Shown: positions 1-7,666 of the stretch, piece after piece
How positions within the stretch are numbered: the stretch's first letter is position 1
Layout: each line of letters opens with the position of its first letter
NCBI GenBank assembly: GCA_023150555.1
Contig: JAKLKQ010000045.1
Coordinates: 1 to 55,941 of the forward strand
DNA length: 55,941 nucleotides
Origin: Planctomycetota bacterium
GTDB taxonomy: Bacteria; Planctomycetota; SZUA-567; H5-PLA8
Direction of reading: 5' to 3'
The notes under the pieces: model-generated
The model's input: only the letters and a program-made list of their open reading frames with translations
Databases searched by the model: none
Told to the model about the DNA's origin: nothing
Made by a program: the position numbers and the translations under genes

Positions 1-230
1 CTTCAGGGCTACGCCCTTCCGGATTCGACACCCGCCTCTCTTCCTACTTCTGTCCCACTTTCCTAGACGTTGAACACATCAAGGCCGAGGCGCTTGGCGT
101 GCCGGGACTGGGCAGGCCGCCGTGCCTTCCCGACAACTTGAAGCGGATGAGGACGTGTGGGGAGAGTAAGGCCGTGTGCGAGGCAATTGAAGGCGTGTTA
201 CTCCTATTTTGGACATTTTCACGCCGACAA

Positions 231-1385
231 CTAGAATAGGGACTGGATTCCAAATTTAGAATACTCCTTAATTTCATGTAACCTCGAACCACGGACAAAA
301 ATGCCCTTTATGGTGACATACTGACCGTTTTTGTGCGCATCACACGCAACATCATAGTCTGGCGCCCTCAAGAGAACCTTTGCCTTGATAAGTTCGTCAT
401 CACCTTGGAAGGCGAATATTATTTCTCCATCTGCTCTGTCCTCTTTGTTAGCTTCGGCAGACAACTTTGCAACCTTCCCAATAAAAATTGACTGTACAGG
501 CTCTTGCTTAGGCCGCAGTTTTGCAGCCACTTCCTCAAGAACTGGAAACACTCTCATTGGAATCTCTACGCTTTCCGTAGCTTTGCGACCAGGCGACAGA
601 CTCCTTGCCCAAGTTGTAGTTATTTCAAGATTGGTTCGGGGGTTGAAATTATGCATTTCAAGTAAGGCCTCACACAAATTCGCACTTACCTGAAGGTCGC
701 CTCGTTGAGGATTGACTAGCCTTTCTATCTGATCAGTTGATCCCAACCTACAAATATGCAGAGTAGAATTTAGCAACCGCTTTGTAACCTGGCGCGGAAA
801 AGGATCGGGCTGCACATCAGACCCCCAGAGACCTTCTTCATTATTTATACGTGTGTTAAATACATCCAAAGGACAAAGTAAAACCGCAACGAAGCTCCCG
901 CGCTCAGTTTGCCCAAGGCGACAACTATTCAAAAATTCCAAAGAGTTTCCCCGTGTAAGCTTTGAGAAAAATGGGCGCTCCTCTGTCGCCTCACATGCAG
1001 CAGAAAGTAAAGCCTTTCTGGATCCATTTAGAAATGCCAATCCATCCTCCAACGGAATTGTTCCATCTGCATATGCGGGACCATCAAGTCGAAATCTAAG
1101 TATGTCCGAACTCGAAACAAGGAGGTCGTTGAGAACTGCAACTGGAGCCCTGCTTTCCTTCGCGGCAACTTCCGCGATCGCCTCCGACATACGGAAATAA
1201 TAGTCATCGAATTCTCTATTGAGTGGAATTTGGACGTCAGTTTGCACCCGCCCCCGGGGTCGGAGGACTGCAATTGGCTTTTTAATTCCCTTAACCTGCC
1301 TCCAACCACGAGCTAGTAAATACTCAACCAAATCATTGGGAGCAACCGTGCGCAGCAGCTCTTCGGGCAACTCTTTAGTGCCCAT
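231..1385 (-). CDS. Unknown protein with OB-like C-terminus, partner of DUF4365 gene
   Basis: I do not recognise this 384-residue soluble protein. It has no signal peptide or membrane segment. The last ~90 residues (from about IFIGKVAKLS to the end) alternate beta-strand-like stretches and contain KNGQYVTIKGIFVRG, which resembles an OB-fold or other small beta-barrel; this is inference. The ATG at 1385 is chosen over the in-frame ATG at 1400 because GGAGG lies 8 nt upstream of it. The start overlaps the end of the upstream DUF4365 gene by 11 nt, so the two are translationally coupled and probably act together. Base composition is clearly AT-richer than the rest of the window, and codon use differs, which suggests horizontal acquisition. 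A role as DNA-binding or regulatory partner of a nuclease is possible but unproven. Confidence 0.75.
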   Translation of the reverse strand: MGTKELPEELLRTVAPNDLVEYLLARGWRQVKGIKKPIAVLRPRGRVQTDVQIPLNREFDDYYFRMSEAIAEVAAKESRAPVAVLNDLLVSSSDILRFRLDGPAYADGTIPLEDGLAFLNGSRKALLSAACEATEERPFFSKLTRGNSLEFLNSCRLGQTERGSFVAVLLCPLDVFNTRINNEEGLWGSDVQPDPFPRQVTKRLLNSTLHICRLGSTDQIERLVNPQRGDLQVSANLCEALLEMHNFNPRTNLEITTTWARSLSPGRKATESVEIPMRVFPVLEEVAAKLRPKQEPVQSIFIGKVAKLSAEANKEDRADGEIIFAFQGDDELIKAKVLLRAPDYDVACDAHKNGQYVTIKGIFVRGSRLHEIKEYSKFGIQSLF

Positions 1386-1893
1386 GGTCAAAACCTCCAT
1401 GAACTGAAACTTCGACCATAAGCTGCCTCAAGGAAGTAGGCGAGAAGATATTCTTTGTCGGAACATATACCGTTTGAGATCGACGATTTCGATGATCGGG
1501 TTCGAGGCATACGTCGTGCCAATATGCACACCTTCGAGTGACTAGAGACTCAGTGGAAAAAGTTGCCCAGTCGTCACTATCATTTGGCAGGAGCAGCACA
1601 ATCAATATGCGAGGCACCATAGTCACAGCTCTTAGGTCAACAAAATTCTTCCTCTTCAAGGGATATGGTATGACACCATTCGCTATTTCCAGCACGCTGG
1701 TTGCCTTTACCTGCGCCTCAATTTTAGGCGAAAGAAGCTTTGAACTTGGTGAGAGCTGTCCGCGTGAAGAAATCTGAATGTCAATACTATCCCTGTCCTT
1801 AAAAGGGCGATCACATGTAAATCCGGCCAATGTTGCTATCGCATGTACATATGCATAGCTTAGCTCTTCTTTTGTGTCTTCAACCGTTAACAT
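1375..1893 (-). CDS. DUF4365 domain protein, predicted nuclease fold
   Basis: This 172-residue protein matches the DUF4365 pattern from memory: N-terminal KEELSYAYVHAIATLAGF, a DSIDIQ segment, then IEAQVKAT, then PRILIVLLLP and CAYWHD. The D...(E)xQxK arrangement is what PD-(D/E)XK nuclease-fold proteins use for metal binding, so a DNA- or RNA-cleaving activity is plausible; the family's biochemistry is not established to my knowledge. The ATG at 1893 is the first in-frame start. It leads a two-gene unit with the downstream unknown gene (11-nt overlap). Low GC relative to neighbours marks the pair as foreign. Similar small nuclease-fold proteins occur in defence islands, but no methylase or helicase is visible here. 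Confidence 0.75.
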   Translation of the reverse strand: MLTVEDTKEELSYAYVHAIATLAGFTCDRPFKDRDSIDIQISSRGQLSPSSKLLSPKIEAQVKATSVLEIANGVIPYPLKRKNFVDLRAVTMVPRILIVLLLPNDSDDWATFSTESLVTRRCAYWHDVCLEPDHRNRRSQTVYVPTKNIFSPTSLRQLMVEVSVHGGFDHGH

Positions 1894-2121
1894 TGTGTTG
1901 CTCTCAACCTCAAATTACTAAAGGTTGTCAATAGACCTCGTTCGTCAACCTATCTTATGTTGCGAAGACGTGCAAGTAGTTTCGCATCAGAGCGTACCCA
2001 GGGGCAAAGTGTCTGAAATGGATCGCCTATACGCCTAAGCCCTGTAGTGGCGAGATTTCCCTCATTGGACGCGACCTGGTTTATCTCGCCCTTACAGGGC
2101 TCTGCTCGCCAAGACTGCATA

Positions 2122-2167
2122 CCAGGGGCTGCGCCCCTGGCTATTGTATCCCGCTCCTTTGGAGCGG
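2122..2167. repeat. REP-like double hairpin
   Basis: Two perfect short hairpins lie 10 nt apart: CCAGGGGC/GCCCCTGG with a 3-nt loop (2122-2140) and CCGCTCC/GGAGCGG with a TTT loop (2151-2167). This 'caggggctgcgcccctgg' plus 'ccgctcc..ggagcgg' layout resembles dispersed intergenic palindromes in planctomycete-type genomes (memory, not searched). A smaller hairpin AGGGC/GCCCT at 5-17, followed by GGATTCGA, resembles a damaged copy on the other side of the low-GC gene pair; GGATTCGA also follows the second hairpin here. The gap 1894-2376 contains no gene I can support. Confidence 0.5.
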
Positions 2168-2217
2168 ATTCGATGCTTGGGCTATAGGCCATTCGTTAGT
2201 AAGAATACGCGCGCGGC

Positions 2218-2280
2218 TCTTCGCCACACATGCGCGGGTAGAATACCCGCGCTACACGCTCACGCGTTTTGCGAAGTTTT
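2218..2280. repeat. 63-nt hairpin repeat, copy 1
   Basis: This 63-nt segment aligns without gaps to 4088-4150 with 50 identical positions. It contains a 9-bp stem GCGCGGGTA/TACCCGCGC (2232-2240 with 2244-2252) around a 3-nt loop. The other copy keeps the stem although its innermost pair has changed from A-T to T-A. The two copies flank the metallopeptidase gene in the same orientation. Confidence 0.65.
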
Positions 2281-2376
2281 CAGTTTTCCGTTTGCCGTTT
2301 TTTGGTTCTTTCCGTTTTCCGTTTTCAGTTCCATCTCTCAACTTTCATCTCTAATCTGCCTTCTCACCCCTCACCG
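2276..2376. repeat. Pyrimidine-rich repeat tract (CCGTTTTC / CACCCCTCACC type)
   Basis: The tract reads as degenerate short units such as TTTTCCGTTTGCCGTTTTTT, then ends in TCTCACCCCTCACCGCT directly against the stop of the metallopeptidase gene. The same motifs recur at 4150-4232, 15305-15345 (reverse orientation) and 52600-52860. It is non-coding; a long plus-strand reading frame that starts here runs antisense to the peptidase and is not credible. Confidence 0.6.
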
Positions 2377-3999
2377 CTATTTCATGGGCGGGATCTTGCC
2401 CATGAACTCGGCGTAGCCTTTCTCCAACTCCGCGACCGGCGTCCCGAGGTACTGTTCGATGGCCTTCGCGCCGCGCGCCTTGCCTTCGTAGAACGCGCGC
2501 ACGAAGCGCGCGAAGTTGTCGCGGTGGCGTTCGCCGCTGCCGTGCAGCAGGAAGTAGGCGATGGCGCCGCCTTCGCTGTAGCGGTCGATCTGGGTCCCGT
2601 TCACGACGGGCCCGGCGGGGTACTGCGCCTGGTTCAGCGCGAAGAGCTTTTCCCAGGGTTCGGCGATCTTCGTCTGCACGTAATGTGCGGCGAGCTTGAT
2701 GCGCAGCGGCCCGATCACCGCCAGCCGGTCGCTGGCGAGCCCAGCGGACGAGAGGAAATCGCGCAGCGGCAGGTTCACCTGGGCGGTGACGAGCTTCCCG
2801 CCGACGTTGTCGAGGCCTTCGAGATAGGTCGCGAGGCCTTCGAGCAGCCAGTTGTTGGCGCCGGAGAGCGCCCCGAAGAAGCCCATGCCCTTGTTGGCGC
2901 CCAGGCTGAAGGCGTGGAAAACCTGGTGCCCGACCTCGTGGTAAAAGATCATCTCCTGCACGCGCGAACGCGTCGCGCCGTACGGATAGAAGAACGAACA
3001 CTGCCGCGCGAGGTCGAAGTGCCCTTTCGCGCGCGGGTTCCCGCTGATCTCGCGGTACTGCGCCTCGTCGAAGAGGTAGAAGACGCGCATGCGCGCCGGC
3101 GCCTGGAGGCCCGCGCCCGGCAGCGCGCCGACCTTGAGTTCGGGCTCGAGGAACGCGGCGAAGTGGTGGCCCCAGGACTCGAGAAAGTCCTCGGCCTCGC
3201 GCGCGAAGCGCACGCCTTCCTCCAGCGGCCGCGTCGAGAAGACGTCGAAGTGTTCGCTGACGATCTTGTACGGCTTCATCTTGTCGCGGTGCGCGGCGTC
3301 GGCTTCGGCCTTGGGCGCGAAGCCCCCGCCGTCCATGGGGCGCTGCCCGGCGCGGTACTTGGGCGCGTCGGACGCGGGGATCCAGCCGAACTGCGGGTCC
3401 TCGATCCAGCCCTCTCCGAGCATCTTCTTCGCCCACGGCCCGACCCACCGGCCCTCGTGCTGGACGTAGCCCAGCGCCTTGTGCGTGGCTTCGTGCAACG
3501 GATCGGCGGCGGCCAGGTCCTGCGCGACTTCCGCCGCGATGCTCAGCGCGCCGGCCTTCTTCGCGTCCTGCCAGAGTTCGTAGAGCGGCGCGGCGGCCTG
3601 CGCGAGCTTGGCGGCTTCGCGCGCGTAACCGTCCGGCGGCGGCGCGTCGCCCAGCGGCAGGGCGTCGAGCCGTGCCAGGGTCGAGGCCAGGCCCGAGTCG
3701 CGCCCACCCAGGCGCAGCGCCGCGCGCACGGCGTCGCGCTGGCCGGCGACGAAGTTGTTGGCGCCGCACCAGCGCGCGAGGTCCTTCGCGGCGGGCGCGG
3801 CCTTCGCATAGAGGTCGCTCTGGCGCGCGCGCAGCTTGGCGCAGACGTCGGCGGGCAGCACCCCGGCGGGCTCGGAAGCTTGATTGGGTGGCGCTGGCGG
3901 CTTAACCACTCCGCCTTGCCCGCCTTGCGCGGCACCTATAGAGGAGGCGCACAGCAGCAGCGCGGCGGCGGGTGCGGAGAAATACCTGCTAAGTCGCAT
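2377..3999 (-). CDS. Secreted gluzincin-type metallopeptidase (DUF1570-like)
   Basis: This 540-residue protein starts with a signal peptide (MRLSRYFSAPAAALLLCASS, cleavage likely near residue 24), so it acts in the periplasm or outside. The zinc site is visible: HEVGH at residues 354-358, with a downstream glutamate in LLEGLATYLEG (about 387) fitting the gluzincin third ligand. The middle segment LGYVQHEGRWV and the general layout resemble DUF1570 proteins common in planctomycetes. Substrate is unknown. The frame is open for 99 codons upstream, but the ATG at 3999 is chosen because only it places the signal peptide at the N-terminus. The gene stands alone between two hairpin-repeat copies; mutM lies upstream in the same direction, separated by 223 nt. 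Confidence 0.85.
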   Translation of the reverse strand: MRLSRYFSAPAAALLLCASSIGAAQGGQGGVVKPPAPPNQASEPAGVLPADVCAKLRARQSDLYAKAAPAAKDLARWCGANNFVAGQRDAVRAALRLGGRDSGLASTLARLDALPLGDAPPPDGYAREAAKLAQAAAPLYELWQDAKKAGALSIAAEVAQDLAAADPLHEATHKALGYVQHEGRWVGPWAKKMLGEGWIEDPQFGWIPASDAPKYRAGQRPMDGGGFAPKAEADAAHRDKMKPYKIVSEHFDVFSTRPLEEGVRFAREAEDFLESWGHHFAAFLEPELKVGALPGAGLQAPARMRVFYLFDEAQYREISGNPRAKGHFDLARQCSFFYPYGATRSRVQEMIFYHEVGHQVFHAFSLGANKGMGFFGALSGANNWLLEGLATYLEGLDNVGGKLVTAQVNLPLRDFLSSAGLASDRLAVIGPLRIKLAAHYVQTKIAEPWEKLFALNQAQYPAGPVVNGTQIDRYSEGGAIAYFLLHGSGERHRDNFARFVRAFYEGKARGAKAIEQYLGTPVAELEKGYAEFMGKIPPMK

Positions 4000-4087
4000 A
4001 TTATGAGGACGATCTGGCGGGCCTAGTCTTAGAGGCATACGGCGTGGTTGAGGTTTGGCCTTACCGAAGAGTGAAGTTCCGAGTTGT

Positions 4088-4150
4088 TCTTCGCCACAGA
4101 TGCGCGGGTTACCAACCCGCGCCACGCGCTCGCACGTCTTGCGCAGTCTT
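4088..4150. repeat. 63-nt hairpin repeat, copy 2
   Basis: Second copy of the element at 2218-2280 (50/63 identical, no gaps). The hairpin is GCGCGGGTT/AACCCGCGC (4102-4110 with 4114-4122), with a compensatory change relative to copy 1. It sits between the start of the metallopeptidase gene and the end of mutM. Confidence 0.65.
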
Positions 4151-4163
4151 ACAGGTTTCCGGT

Positions 4164-4220
4164 TGCTGTTCGGTTCACCCGATCGCCCGATCGCCGGGTC
4201 ATCTGATTCCGTTCCTCGCC
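4164..4220. repeat. 57-nt dispersed repeat, copy A
   Basis: This segment, containing CGGTTCACCCGATCGCCC and CCGGGTCATCTGATTCC, matches 52649-52705 at 52 of 57 positions without gaps. It ends a few bases before the stop of mutM and runs into a CTCACCCCT motif that overlaps that stop. No coding function is apparent. Confidence 0.75.
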
Positions 4221-4222
4221 GC

Positions 4223-5074
4223 TCACCCCTTGCGCTGGCACTTCGGGCAGAACCACGTGCCGCGCTGGCCGACGACGACGCGGCGCACTTTTGCACCGCA
4301 GCGCCGGCAGGGCTCGCCTTCGCGCCCGTAGACCTTCAACTCGCGCTGGAACCACCCCGGCGTGCCGTCGGGATGCAGGTAGTCGTCGATGGAACTGCCG
4401 CCGGCCGCGCAGGCGCGTTCGAGCACGCCCTTTCCCGCGGCGTGCAGCGCGAGGGCTTTCGCGTTCGAGAGCCGCTGGGCTTCCTGGAGCGGATGGACGC
4501 GGGCCTCGTGCAGGGCCTCGTCGGCATAGATGTTCCCCAGGCCGGCGAGGAAGGTCTGGTCGAGCAGCAGGCTTTTCAGGCGTCCGCGGCGCGCGCGCAG
4601 GCGTTCGGCGAAGGCGGCGGGTTCGATGGCCAGGGCGTCGGGGCCGAGCTTGGCGAGGGCCTTCAGGCCGTCCAGCGCCGGGTCCGGGCCGCACCAGACG
4701 CGCCCGAACTTGCGGATGTCTCGGAAGACGAGCGCCTCCTTTTGGGACGCCGCGCCTTCTTTAAGAGGGTGCAGGTGGAAGAGTACCCGCACGTACGGAT
4801 CGGCCTCGGCGGCCAGCTCCATCGCCGTCTTCACGCCCAGCCATCCGGTCATGCGTAAGTGGATGGCCAAGCCCAAGTTGCGATCGCAGTGGATACGGAT
4901 GTACTTGCCTCGGCGCGCCACCGAATCGATGCGGCGGCCGGCCAGCGCCGCCGGGCGTCCGGGCGACCCCGCGACCGTGCTGGTGTTGCGGACCTCGACG
5001 GATTTTATAGACCGTCCGGTCAAGGCGGGCGCCAGGGCGCGCACGACGGACTCGACTTCGGGCAATTCGGGCAT
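4223..5074 (-). CDS. mutM: Formamidopyrimidine-DNA glycosylase
   Basis: MutM/Fpg removes oxidised purines such as 8-oxoguanine by base excision and cleaves the abasic site. At 283 residues it has the family's usual length. Hallmarks are the N-terminal MPELPEVE, giving Pro2 and Glu3 as catalytic residues; the RRGKYI lysine loop near residue 57-60; the helix-two-turn-helix segment around LAGLGNIYADEAL; and a C-terminal four-cysteine zinc finger (CRRC...CPKC). The ATG start is fixed by the requirement that Pro follow the initiator Met. It is transcribed alone on the minus strand. The terminal codons and stop lie within a dispersed pyrimidine-tract repeat, so the last residues may have been shaped by repeat insertion. 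Confidence 0.96.
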   Translation of the reverse strand: MPELPEVESVVRALAPALTGRSIKSVEVRNTSTVAGSPGRPAALAGRRIDSVARRGKYIRIHCDRNLGLAIHLRMTGWLGVKTAMELAAEADPYVRVLFHLHPLKEGAASQKEALVFRDIRKFGRVWCGPDPALDGLKALAKLGPDALAIEPAAFAERLRARRGRLKSLLLDQTFLAGLGNIYADEALHEARVHPLQEAQRLSNAKALALHAAGKGVLERACAAGGSSIDDYLHPDGTPGWFQRELKVYGREGEPCRRCGAKVRRVVVGQRGTWFCPKCQRKG

Positions 5075-5314
5075 GGTGGGCGGCTTTGTCCCTTTACCTG
5101 CGCCGGGGGCGCGCTAGCATGGGTCTCGTAAAGGTTATCCTTACTCGAGAAGATGCTTAAGCAAAAGCCGAACATGAACGCTCACAACCACTTCGCTCCC
5201 TTGGTTCACCTGTGCGGTAAGCATCCTTGATGGCGGACGCCAGTGCAGCGTCCCATAGTTGGACCCGGAATCCAGGCCTATAGACGAGTTGGTATTTTCG
5301 AGGCGGCGAAACCC

Positions 5315-5611
5315 ATGTGGCACCTGACCCTTTATGGAAAACCCGACTGCCCGCTCTGCGACGAGGCCAAAGCCGCGATCCACGAGTTCGCGCAGGAATG
5401 CGAACTGGAACTGAAGTGGGTCGACATCAGCCAGGACCCCGAACTCTGGAACAAGTACCAGTTCGAGATCCCCGTGCTGTGGATCGAAGGCCAGGAAGCC
5501 GCCCGCCACCACCTCGGCGTGAAGAAACTCCGCGTTTTGCGCAAGCGCTGGGAAGAAGGCAAGGACCTGCAGATCCACCAGACCGGCACAGGCCTCTTCC
5601 CGAAGGTCTGA
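5315..5611 (+). CDS. Small glutaredoxin/thioredoxin-fold protein
   Basis: This 98-residue protein begins MWHLTLYGKPDCPLCDEA, with a CPLC redox motif at residues 12-15 directly after the first beta-strand. FEIPVLWIEG supplies the cis-proline that packs against the active site in thioredoxin folds. It fits the glutaredoxin-like (DUF836/YruB-type) family of cytoplasmic thiol-disulfide proteins; the partner is unknown. The frame is open for 24 codons upstream, but the ATG at 5315 is preferred because the fold begins immediately after it. It sits divergent from mutM with about 240 nt between them, and the next gene has its own candidate promoter. Confidence 0.85.
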   Translation: MWHLTLYGKPDCPLCDEAKAAIHEFAQECELELKWVDISQDPELWNKYQFEIPVLWIEGQEAARHHLGVKKLRVLRKRWEEGKDLQIHQTGTGLFPKV

Positions 5612-5651
5612 GCAGCACCCTTTCCGCCGCAAGCCGCCCCCAGCCGCTGCC

Positions 5652-5681
5652 TTCGTAATTCTTCGTTCGCCCACGTATAAT
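5652..5681 (+). promoter_or_regulatory. Candidate sigma70-type promoter
   Basis: A perfect TATAAT (5676-5681) stands out in GC-rich sequence, with a weak -35 TTCGTA (5652-5657) at 18-nt spacing. Transcription would begin near 5688, which leaves almost no leader for the ATG at 5698 and therefore favours the ATG at 5734 for the following gene. Confidence 0.45.
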
Positions 5682-5733
5682 ACCCGTTCTGTTCCGCATG
5701 CTCCGCCCGCCCCGCCCGCGAAAGGCGCCGCCT

Positions 5734-7662
5734 ATGCGCTCGATGCGCTCGACCCTGCTCCTGCTGGTTGTGCTGGCCGCCGCGTCTGCCGCCGCCAGCG
5801 ACGCTACCGACCCGCATTTTCCCGCTCAGCCCGCCGCGCTCGAAGCAAAAGCCGCGCCCGGCGACTGGTGGGTCACCGCGAAAGTCGTCGGTGAAGACGG
5901 CAAGCCCCTGCCGGGTGCGAAAGGCGCCGTGCCCGTGCCGGGTTCAAGCCTGCATCCGCTGGGCGCCAGCGGCGTGCAGCCGTGGGCCGCGTTCACGCGC
6001 GCGCTGAGCGCCCCCAAGGCCGCGACGATGGACTTCGACCTGCCGCTGGTCACGCCCTTCGCCGCGAAGGCCGGCGACGGCGGCGTCGTGAAGCTGGGCC
6101 CGCTGCCGGCGCCGGTCGGAGGCGAGGCCGTCTTCGGCGCAGACGGCTGCCTCTCCGTCGTCGTGAAACTCGACCACCGCACCTGCCCGCTCAAGGAAGG
6201 CCGCGTGCTCGACCTGGGCACGGTCAAGGTCCCGCGCGGGCACGCGCTGGCGGGCGTGGTGCGCGACGGCGACGGCAAGCCGGTGGCCGGCGCGTGGGTC
6301 GTGGCGCAGCGTTCGAGCGTCGATCCCGAACGCGCCGCCGCGCGCGACTACGAAGGCTGGGGCGGCCCGCGCTTCGCCAGGACCGACGCGGAGGGCCGCT
6401 ACACGCTCACGGGGCTCTCGCCGGACTGGTACCTCGCCGGGGCCTGGACGCCCACGGCGCCGCCGGCCTTCGCGAAGCTGAACCTGGACAAGGCAGAAGG
6501 CGGCTGGGCGACCGTCACGCAGGACTTCGCGCTTGGCTCTGGGCTGGGCGTGACGATTTCGGTGCAGGAGGAACGCAGCGGCAAGGCCGAGCCCGTGTGC
6601 GGCGCGCTGGCGACGGTGATGCTGAACGACGACTGCGCGGCGCTGGGCTTTCCCGGCGAACGCGCGCTGGTGGCCGCCGCCGCGTACAGCGACGAAGCCG
6701 GCACGCTGCGCGTGGGCGGGCTGCCGGAAGTCGACGACCTGGAGAACGTGCTCGAACTGCGCGTGCACAACCCCTTCGGCAACGGGTACGTCTCGCGCAC
6801 CGAGCTGGCCGGCGGCGACACGTACAACGCGACATTCCGCTACGGCGCGCTGAAACTCGCCTTCCAGGACGACGACGGCAAGCCGGTGAAGGGCGTGCAG
6901 GCGACGCTGGTCTGCGACGCGCCGCACGCGATCGGCGGCTTCGAATGGACCGCGCCGCCCACGCACTACGCCGGGGACCTGGAGGCGGGCTTCGAGATGC
7001 CGCGCTGCCTGGTCGGGCGCTGGACGGTCACGCTGAAGGCCGCCGGCTACCAGGACACGGTCGCGCCGGTGGAGGTAAAACCCGAAGGCGCCGCGGCCCA
7101 GGTCACGATGGCGCTCAACCCCGGCCTGGTGCGCGGCGCGCTGGTGGACGCGGCCACCGGCAAGCCCGTCGCGGGGGCTTCGATCGAGGCCGAGGCCGGA
7201 CTGGTGGGCTACCGCAAGTTCCTTAAAGGAAGCAGCGACGCCGCGGGGCTCTTCGCGCTCGACGGGATCGACGGCGACGGGAAGTACAACCTCCTCGTCA
7301 TCGACGCGCCGGGCTACGTGGTGCTGAAGAAGCGCTGGACGATGCACGGCCACGCGCTGAACCTGGGCCGGCTGGAGCTGGCGCCGGCCTGCGAGGTCAA
7401 GGGCGTGCTGACGGAGGGCGGCAAACCGTCCGCCTTCCGCCGCGTGCACCTGCAGCCGGTGGACAAGCGCAAGTTCGGCTACGTGCAGCAGACCCAGCGC
7501 ATCACCGCCTTCACCGACGCCGCGGGCCGCTGGAGTTTCGCGCGCATTCCCGCCGGCCCGTGGCAGGTCTTCGCCGACGACGCGCTGGGCGCGCTGGCCA
7601 GCGTCGAAGCCAAGCCCGGCGAACCCGCCGACGCCGGCACGCTGGCCGCCGACGGCGACTAG
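5734..7662 (+). CDS. Exported protein with carboxypeptidase-regulatory-like repeats
   Basis: A signal peptide (MRSMRSTLLLLVVLAAASAA) leads a 642-residue exported protein. At least five repeats carry the carboxypeptidase regulatory-like (transthyretin-related, Ig-like) signature, for example VVGEDGKPLPGAK, VVRDGDGKPVAGAW, FQDDDGKPVKGVQ and ALVDAATGKPVAGAS. Such beta-sandwich repeats serve as structural or adhesive spacers; no catalytic domain is seen. The ATG at 5734 is chosen over that at 5698 because of the promoter position and signal peptide; the ATG at 5743 is also possible. The next gene follows after only 4 nt, so the product may be made with the two membrane glycosyltransferases downstream. 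Confidence 0.8.
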   Translation: MRSMRSTLLLLVVLAAASAAASDATDPHFPAQPAALEAKAAPGDWWVTAKVVGEDGKPLPGAKGAVPVPGSSLHPLGASGVQPWAAFTRALSAPKAATMDFDLPLVTPFAAKAGDGGVVKLGPLPAPVGGEAVFGADGCLSVVVKLDHRTCPLKEGRVLDLGTVKVPRGHALAGVVRDGDGKPVAGAWVVAQRSSVDPERAAARDYEGWGGPRFARTDAEGRYTLTGLSPDWYLAGAWTPTAPPAFAKLNLDKAEGGWATVTQDFALGSGLGVTISVQEERSGKAEPVCGALATVMLNDDCAALGFPGERALVAAAAYSDEAGTLRVGGLPEVDDLENVLELRVHNPFGNGYVSRTELAGGDTYNATFRYGALKLAFQDDDGKPVKGVQATLVCDAPHAIGGFEWTAPPTHYAGDLEAGFEMPRCLVGRWTVTLKAAGYQDTVAPVEVKPEGAAAQVTMALNPGLVRGALVDAATGKPVAGASIEAEAGLVGYRKFLKGSSDAAGLFALDGIDGDGKYNLLVIDAPGYVVLKKRWTMHGHALNLGRLELAPACEVKGVLTEGGKPSAFRRVHLQPVDKRKFGYVQQTQRITAFTDAAGRWSFARIPAGPWQVFADDALGALASVEAKPGEPADAGTLAADGD

Positions 7663-7666
7663 CGCA

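Noticed and set aside
1926..1931. TTGACA as -35 of the DUF4365 gene (minus strand)
   Set aside because: No acceptable -10 at 16-18 nt; the only AT-rich candidate is too close.
2269..4026. 585-residue plus-strand ORF antisense to the metallopeptidase
   Set aside because: Arg/Ala/Val-rich composition typical of the shadow of a GC-rich gene; the opposite strand has a signal peptide and HEVGH site.
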